This document shows positions 6,896 through 9,189 of a stretch of 9,189 nucleotides of DNA, piece by piece; the first letter of the stretch is position 1, and the number at the start of each line of letters is the position of its first letter. Below the pieces are notes generated by a model, which saw only the letters and a list, made by a program, of their open reading frames with translations, was not told the origin of the DNA and searched no databases. The position numbers and the translations under genes were made by a program. This DNA comes from Candidatus Kerfeldbacteria bacterium RIFOXYC2_FULL_38_9. GTDB taxonomy: Bacteria > Patescibacteriota > Patescibacteriia > UBA9570 > XYC2-FULL-38-9. Where the stretch lies: positions 1-9,189 of the forward strand of contig MHKJ01000001.1 of assembly GCA_001818355.1 (NCBI GenBank), written 5' to 3'.

Positions 6896-7911
6896 AAATT
6901 TGTCTCTATCTGGAATTTTTTCATTTTTTTAAGGGAATATTTTTCCGTAATATCGGCACCGGTTTACTGTCTTCTTATTATAATCAAAAAAAAATATTAA
7001 CCACTTTACAAATAACTTACACGGAACGCTGGGATAAAAATTGCGATATTTTACAAATTAACACCCCTTGGCTAAATTCTTGGCGGTTAATAAAAAAGGC
7101 GAAAAAATCAAGAAAAAAAGTGATTATTTGGGCTCATGTGACAGCTGAAGATGCAAAACAGGTATTTCGTTTTACTGCTTTTTTTAATAATTTTATCAAA
7201 AAATATTTAACCCATGTTTACGGCTTGGCCGACGTAATTCTTTGTCCCAGTACTTACACCAAATCTTTACTTGAGCGGTACGGATTACCAGCAGAAAAAC
7301 TAATGGTGCAATCAAACGGCGTAGACACAACAAAATTTTATCCGAATTTATTAAAGAGAAAAGAGGTGAGAGAAAAACAAAATCTTTCTAACTTAGTGGT
7401 AGGCACTGTGGGTTTGGCCATACCACGCAAGGGCATTGCGGACTTTTTAACTATAGCAAAAAATTTGCCCCAGTATACTTTTTTATGGTATGGAAAAATT
7501 TATAATCGCCTGCTGGTAAAACCTTTACCTGCAAAAATACCGGCCAACGTAAAATTTACCGGTTATGTTCCTGATGTTTTGGCGGCTTTTAACAGTTTGG
7601 ATATTTTTATTTTTTTGTCCGTGGAAGAAAACCAGGGCATGGCTATTTTAGAAGCGGCGGCTATGCAACTGCCTCTGCTGGTGCGAGATTTGCCCGCCTA
7701 TCAAGGATGGCTTAAGCACGGCGAAAATTGTTTTAAAGTAAAAAATGTTAAAGAGTGTCAATATTACATTAACTTATTGGCCCAGGATGAAGCTTTACGA
7801 AAAAAATTAGGACAAGCCGCGTTGTTATTGGCACAAAAAGAACAAATTAACACCCTAAAAAAACAAATGCAAAATGTTTATACTGGGTTGTTAGTCAAGA
7901 CAAATCATTGA
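6892..7911 (+). CDS. GT4 glycosyltransferase, probable glycosyl-diacylglycerol glycosyltransferase (alDGS/CpoA-like)
   Basis: This 339-residue GT4 enzyme is about 50 residues shorter than its neighbour, matching the small diglucosyl-diacylglycerol synthases (Acholeplasma alDGS, streptococcal CpoA). It opens MKICLYLEFF with an IGTGLL loop (21-26), then DILQINTPWLNSWRL (52-66), AHVTAEDAKQVFRF (81-94) and SNGVDTTKFYP (141-151), each a recognisable counterpart of motifs in that group. The donor domain has IPRKG (177-181, Arg179 and Lys180) and the EX7E pair Glu246/Glu254 in EENQGMAILEAAA. It likely adds a second sugar to the monoglycosyl-diacylglycerol made by the preceding enzyme, giving a bilayer-forming diglycosyl lipid. 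Its ATG overlaps the previous TGA, and its 3' end overlaps the opposite-strand gene by 21 bases. The GT4 call is firm; the lipid acceptor is inferred from motif resemblance and pairing. Confidence 0.86.
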   Translation: MKICLYLEFFHFFKGIFFRNIGTGLLSSYYNQKKILTTLQITYTERWDKNCDILQINTPWLNSWRLIKKAKKSRKKVIIWAHVTAEDAKQVFRFTAFFNNFIKKYLTHVYGLADVILCPSTYTKSLLERYGLPAEKLMVQSNGVDTTKFYPNLLKRKEVREKQNLSNLVVGTVGLAIPRKGIADFLTIAKNLPQYTFLWYGKIYNRLLVKPLPAKIPANVKFTGYVPDVLAAFNSLDIFIFLSVEENQGMAILEAAAMQLPLLVRDLPAYQGWLKHGENCFKVKNVKECQYYINLLAQDEALRKKLGQAALLLAQKEQINTLKKQMQNVYTGLLVKTNH

Positions 7912-8223
7912 ATCAAAACTACCGTTGTCATCAGCAAAACGCACACAGCCATAAGTAATATCCTGACAAACGCCTTTGCCTATGGTTTTATTTTCATCCA
8001 CTAAAATACATCTGCCGGAACCACAATCACTTGCTTTATCACACGGTTTTCCTTCATAACCGCTGGGAGTATAACAAAATTTCTCACCAAAAGGACCGTG
8101 CATAAATTTGGTGCCGGGTCTGCATAGGCCGGATTTTGCCAAAGAATTAGAAAAATAAACCACCCCAAAAATCACAACTATTACTATGCCGACAATAATT
8201 AGCACAATTTTTAATTTTTTCAT
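7891..8223 (-). CDS. Small membrane-anchored, cysteine-rich extracytoplasmic protein
   Basis: This 110-residue protein has a Lys-rich start and one hydrophobic segment (~5-24), which acts as an uncleaved signal anchor or signal peptide. The exposed part has eight cysteines (34, 50, 61, 67, 72, 86, 93, 108), enough for four disulfides. The core CDKASDCGSGRC (61-72) resembles the short C-x5-C-x4-C disulfide-knot modules seen in many secreted bacterial proteins. None of the cysteines sits in a lipobox, so it is not an evident lipoprotein. I know no specific function; a surface-exposed, disulfide-stabilised binding domain is plausible. The last seven codons lie antisense to the end of the glycosyltransferase gene. 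It has its own candidate promoter and no Shine-Dalgarno site. The start at 8223 puts the charged n-region directly before the hydrophobic core. Confidence 0.82.
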   Translation of the reverse strand: MKKLKIVLIIVGIVIVVIFGVVYFSNSLAKSGLCRPGTKFMHGPFGEKFCYTPSGYEGKPCDKASDCGSGRCILVDENKTIGKGVCQDITYGCVRFADDNGSFDSMICLD

Positions 8224-8254
8224 AAATTTATGAACTTTGTTCAGACTGTATTAC

Positions 8255-8283
8255 AATATAGCAAAATTTTAAACAAAAGTTAA
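8255..8283 (-). promoter_or_regulatory. Candidate promoter of the cysteine-rich protein gene
   Basis: Read on the minus strand, a TTAACT -35 (8283-8278) and a TATATT -10 (8260-8255) are separated by 17 bases. This predicts a start near 8248 and a leader of about 25 bases. Both boxes match the consensus only partly and the region is AT-rich, so the call is moderate. Confidence 0.45.
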
Positions 8284-8285
8284 AT

Positions 8286-8370
8286 AAAAAAAAGAAAAGG
8301 AGGTCGGGGCTTGCCACACTGCCAAGCGCTTCTGCACTTGCCCGCCGCTACCTCACTTTCCTCTTTGACC
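8286..8370 (-). terminator. GC-rich structured element ending in a U-tract; intrinsic terminator or small structured RNA
   Basis: Transcribed on the minus strand, this follows the 53-aa gene's stop by a few bases. The outer arms are 8350-8366 and 8291-8304: AAAGA, AAAG and GAGGT pair with their complements in order, giving 14 pairs with bulges of two bases and one base. Inside is a hairpin with arms CAAGTG and CGCTTG (8340-8335 and 8328-8323) around loop CAGAAG. After the closing arm come T-rich bases, including eight Ts (8293-8286). Bases 8299-8360 are about 65% G+C by count (40 of 62), far above the flanks. A terminator for the 53-aa gene is the simplest reading. The size and inner structure also fit a small RNA or a mobile repeat. 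Confidence 0.7.
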
Positions 8371-8376
8371 TAGACT

Positions 8377-8538
8377 CTACCAGAGTTTCGGCCAAATGGA
8401 CCATAACAGCCCCACAACTACCATCAAACTGATGAAAAACAGAACAAACAGAAAAATATCCGTTCGCTGTCTTTTGTTCTTATCAGTTTCAATGGCATTC
8501 CTCCAATCTTCCTTTGTGAAACGAGGAAGATGGTCCAT
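8377..8538 (-). CDS. 53-residue single-span membrane protein of unknown function
   Basis: The protein has a charged N-terminal half (DHLPRFTKEDW, then ETDKNKRQR at ~17-25) followed by one strong membrane span (~28-50) and the end WPKLW. This suggests an inner-membrane miniprotein with a cytoplasmic N terminus. I recognise no family. The start at 8538 is preferred over the longer frame from 8610 because AAGGAGG lies five bases upstream of it, and because the predicted transcription start near 8607 leaves no leader for the 8610 ATG. The gene is a self-contained unit with its own consensus promoter, strong ribosome-binding site and terminator-like hairpin. That full bacterial-consensus set is absent from neighbouring genes, which may indicate high expression or acquisition from elsewhere. 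Confidence 0.78.
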   Translation of the reverse strand: MDHLPRFTKEDWRNAIETDKNKRQRTDIFLFVLFFISLMVVVGLLWSIWPKLW

Positions 8539-8543
8539 AATAA

Positions 8544-8550
8544 CCTCCTT
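8544..8550 (-). promoter_or_regulatory. Shine-Dalgarno site AAGGAGG of the 53-aa gene
   Basis: On the minus strand AAGGAGG is followed by TTATT and then ATG, a near-perfect match to the anti-Shine-Dalgarno sequence at five-base spacing. It decides the start at 8538. It is the only strong site of this kind found before a gene start in the window. Confidence 0.85.
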
Positions 8551-8576
8551 CAAAAAGTAGTGTTTAAAAAACGCAT

Positions 8577-8592
8577 GAAGAAAAATTTCTTC
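8577..8592. repeat. 16-bp inverted repeat in the leader of the 53-aa gene
   Basis: GAAGAAA and TTTCTTC form perfect 7-base arms around a two-base centre. The site lies about 15-30 bases after the predicted transcription start of the 53-aa gene. A two-base loop is too tight for a full RNA hairpin, so a DNA operator is the more natural reading. GCGTTTT occurs on both sides of it on the minus strand. Confidence 0.45.
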
Positions 8593-8613
8593 AAAACGCT
8601 TCTCAAACAAATC

Positions 8614-8642
8614 AAAATACTAAAAAAATACTATTATGTCAA
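8614..8642 (-). promoter_or_regulatory. Consensus sigma-70-type promoter of the 53-aa gene
   Basis: On the minus strand a perfect TTGACA (8642-8637) is followed after 17 bases by TATTTT (8619-8614). This predicts transcription from about 8607 and a 5' leader of about 69 bases before the ATG at 8538. It is the best promoter in the window. Confidence 0.7.
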
Positions 8643-8747
8643 TCATCAATTATACTTATTTTATATTTTATTAAAAATAAACAATGAAAACAAGATATTT
8701 ATCTTAAATAATATGCCTAAGTTTAATTAGATATAATTATATGCTGT
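8643..8747. other. AT-rich intergenic stretch between divergent genes
   Basis: No gene is supported here. The stretch is very AT-rich and holds two small symmetric sites: AAGATA/TATCTT around two bases at 8692-8705, and a perfect 12-bp palindrome, ATATAATTATAT, at 8731-8742. The second lies six bases upstream of the candidate -35 of the right-edge gene. Such palindromes arise readily by chance in AT-rich DNA. Confidence 0.5.
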
Positions 8748-8776
8748 TTGAGTAATAAAAAAATTTGCGCTATGGT
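8748..8776 (+). promoter_or_regulatory. Candidate promoter of the right-edge gene
   Basis: TTGAGT (8748-8753) and TATGGT (8771-8776) are 17 bases apart. Transcription would start near 8783, only about five bases before the ATG at 8788, making the message nearly leaderless. This fits the absence of a Shine-Dalgarno site. An alternative -10, TAATAT at 8777-8782, would put the start at or inside the ATG. Confidence 0.4.
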
Positions 8777-8787
8777 AATATACATAT

Positions 8788-9189
8788 ATGCGCATTGAAA
8801 AACTACATAGAGAGCAAGAACATGGTGACCTGGAACAACGGGTTAGAGAATATACCCGCCAAGTTCTTTTTTCGCTTACTGCTACTACATCAGAACCTGC
8901 GGCTGTTTTAACATCCGCACAAGAACACCTGCGCGCAATAACGGATAAGACCGCCGCAGACAATGATGACGCCTTCCATACAGCGCAAGCCGTTTTTATT
9001 GATGAAGTTTTAAACTTAACAGAGGCGGCAATGCGCCTGGATTCTACGCCACACATTCAGGCCTATCAAACATTTTCGCAAGCGCTGATCGCCTCTCCGG
9101 CAAGTCCACTGCCAGATCTTCCTCTTGCTCACCGTTTTGATATTTCTGCAAAAATTGATCGGTCGGTCCATTTGTCTTATCTGCAACCA
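8788..9189 (+). CDS. Hypothetical protein, partial (N-terminal 134 residues; runs off the right edge)
   Basis: Hand translation from the ATG at 8788 stays open for 134 codons to the window edge. An in-frame TAA lies four codons upstream (8776-8778), so this is the first possible ATG. The protein starts with a highly charged helix (MRIEKLHREQEHGDLEQRVREYTRQ) and continues as a soluble, Ala-, Thr- and Gln-rich helical sequence with no signal peptide or membrane span. I recognise no family. In composition and length of helices it resembles the left-edge protein (1-1269), which may mean a shared kind of scaffold or lineage-specific protein, but I see no alignable motif. The third-position G+C preference supports coding over the antisense frame at 8727-9056. 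Confidence 0.75.
   Translation, partial: MRIEKLHREQEHGDLEQRVREYTRQVLFSLTATTSEPAAVLTSAQEHLRAITDKTAADNDDAFHTAQAVFIDEVLNLTEAAMRLDSTPHIQAYQTFSQALIASPASPLPDLPLAHRFDISAKIDRSVHLSYLQP

Noticed and set aside
8286..8370. tRNA or tmRNA-like cloverleaf
   Set aside because: There is no GTTCGA-type T-arm, no anticodon arm of the right size and no acceptor CCA-like end.
8539..8610. N-terminal extension of the 53-aa protein to 8610
   Set aside because: AAGGAGG directs translation to 8538, and the predicted transcription start (~8607) lies inside the extension.
8530..8730. Plus-strand 66-residue frame through the AT-rich intergenic stretch
   Set aside because: Its Lys/Asn/Tyr/Phe-only composition is what random AT-rich DNA encodes, and it runs across the promoter of the opposite gene.
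8727..9056. Minus-strand frame of 109 residues opposite the right-edge gene
   Set aside because: Its product is a Ser/Cys/Ala/Val-rich antisense-type sequence with no motif and no ribosome site; the + frame from 8788 is open to the edge and looks like a normal helical protein.
1..9189. UGA-recoded genetic code (Gracilibacteria/SR1)
   Set aside because: TGA ends the DedA, hydrolase and both glycosyltransferase genes at sensible family lengths, and no in-frame TGA is needed in any gene.
1..9189. CRISPR array, insertion sequence or integrase-type mobile element
   Set aside because: No regularly spaced repeats, transposase or recombinase motifs, or terminal inverted repeats were seen.

Overview
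The window is an AT-rich bacterial segment with short intergenic gaps, 4-base gene overlaps and few Shine-Dalgarno sites. Gene content (secreted S8 protease with FG-GAP-type C-terminal repeats, divergent DedA protein, paired GT4 glycolipid-type glycosyltransferases, tiny membrane-anchored proteins) looks most like a Candidate Phyla Radiation (Patescibacteria, Parcubacteria-like) genome. That assignment is an inference from style and content; there is no rRNA or marker gene here. TGA acts as a stop codon at all three gene overlaps in the + strand operon, so the UGA-recoded code of Gracilibacteria/SR1 does not apply.

Layout. Positions 1-1269 (minus) hold the N-terminal 423 codons of an unrecognised protein that runs off the left edge. 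It lies 15 bases downstream of a 972-aa secreted subtilisin-like protease (1285-4203, minus), so the two are probably co-transcribed. An 84-base divergent promoter region (4204-4287) separates the protease from a + strand operon of four genes (4288-7911): DedA-family membrane protein, alpha/beta hydrolase, and two GT4 glycosyltransferases. Each junction in the operon is an ATGA start/stop overlap. Tail-to-tail with the operon, overlapping it by 21 bases, is a 110-aa membrane-anchored eight-cysteine protein (7891-8223, minus). Next comes a GC-rich structured element with a U-tract (about 8286-8370, minus sense), and then a 53-aa single-span membrane protein (8377-8538, minus). That small gene has a textbook promoter and Shine-Dalgarno site, unlike everything else here. 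After an AT-rich gap, a second unrecognised protein begins at 8788 (+) and runs off the right edge.

Functional reading. The four-gene operon is best read as membrane glycolipid synthesis or remodelling. The first glycosyltransferase resembles diacylglycerol glucosyltransferases (alMGS-like) and the second resembles the short diglucosyl-diacylglycerol synthases (alDGS/CpoA-like). They are joined by a lipase-like hydrolase and a DedA protein, a family tied to lipid transport across the membrane. If the host is a CPR bacterium lacking fatty-acid synthesis, this would be a compact unit for modifying scavenged lipids. No mobile element, CRISPR array, tRNA or rRNA was seen.
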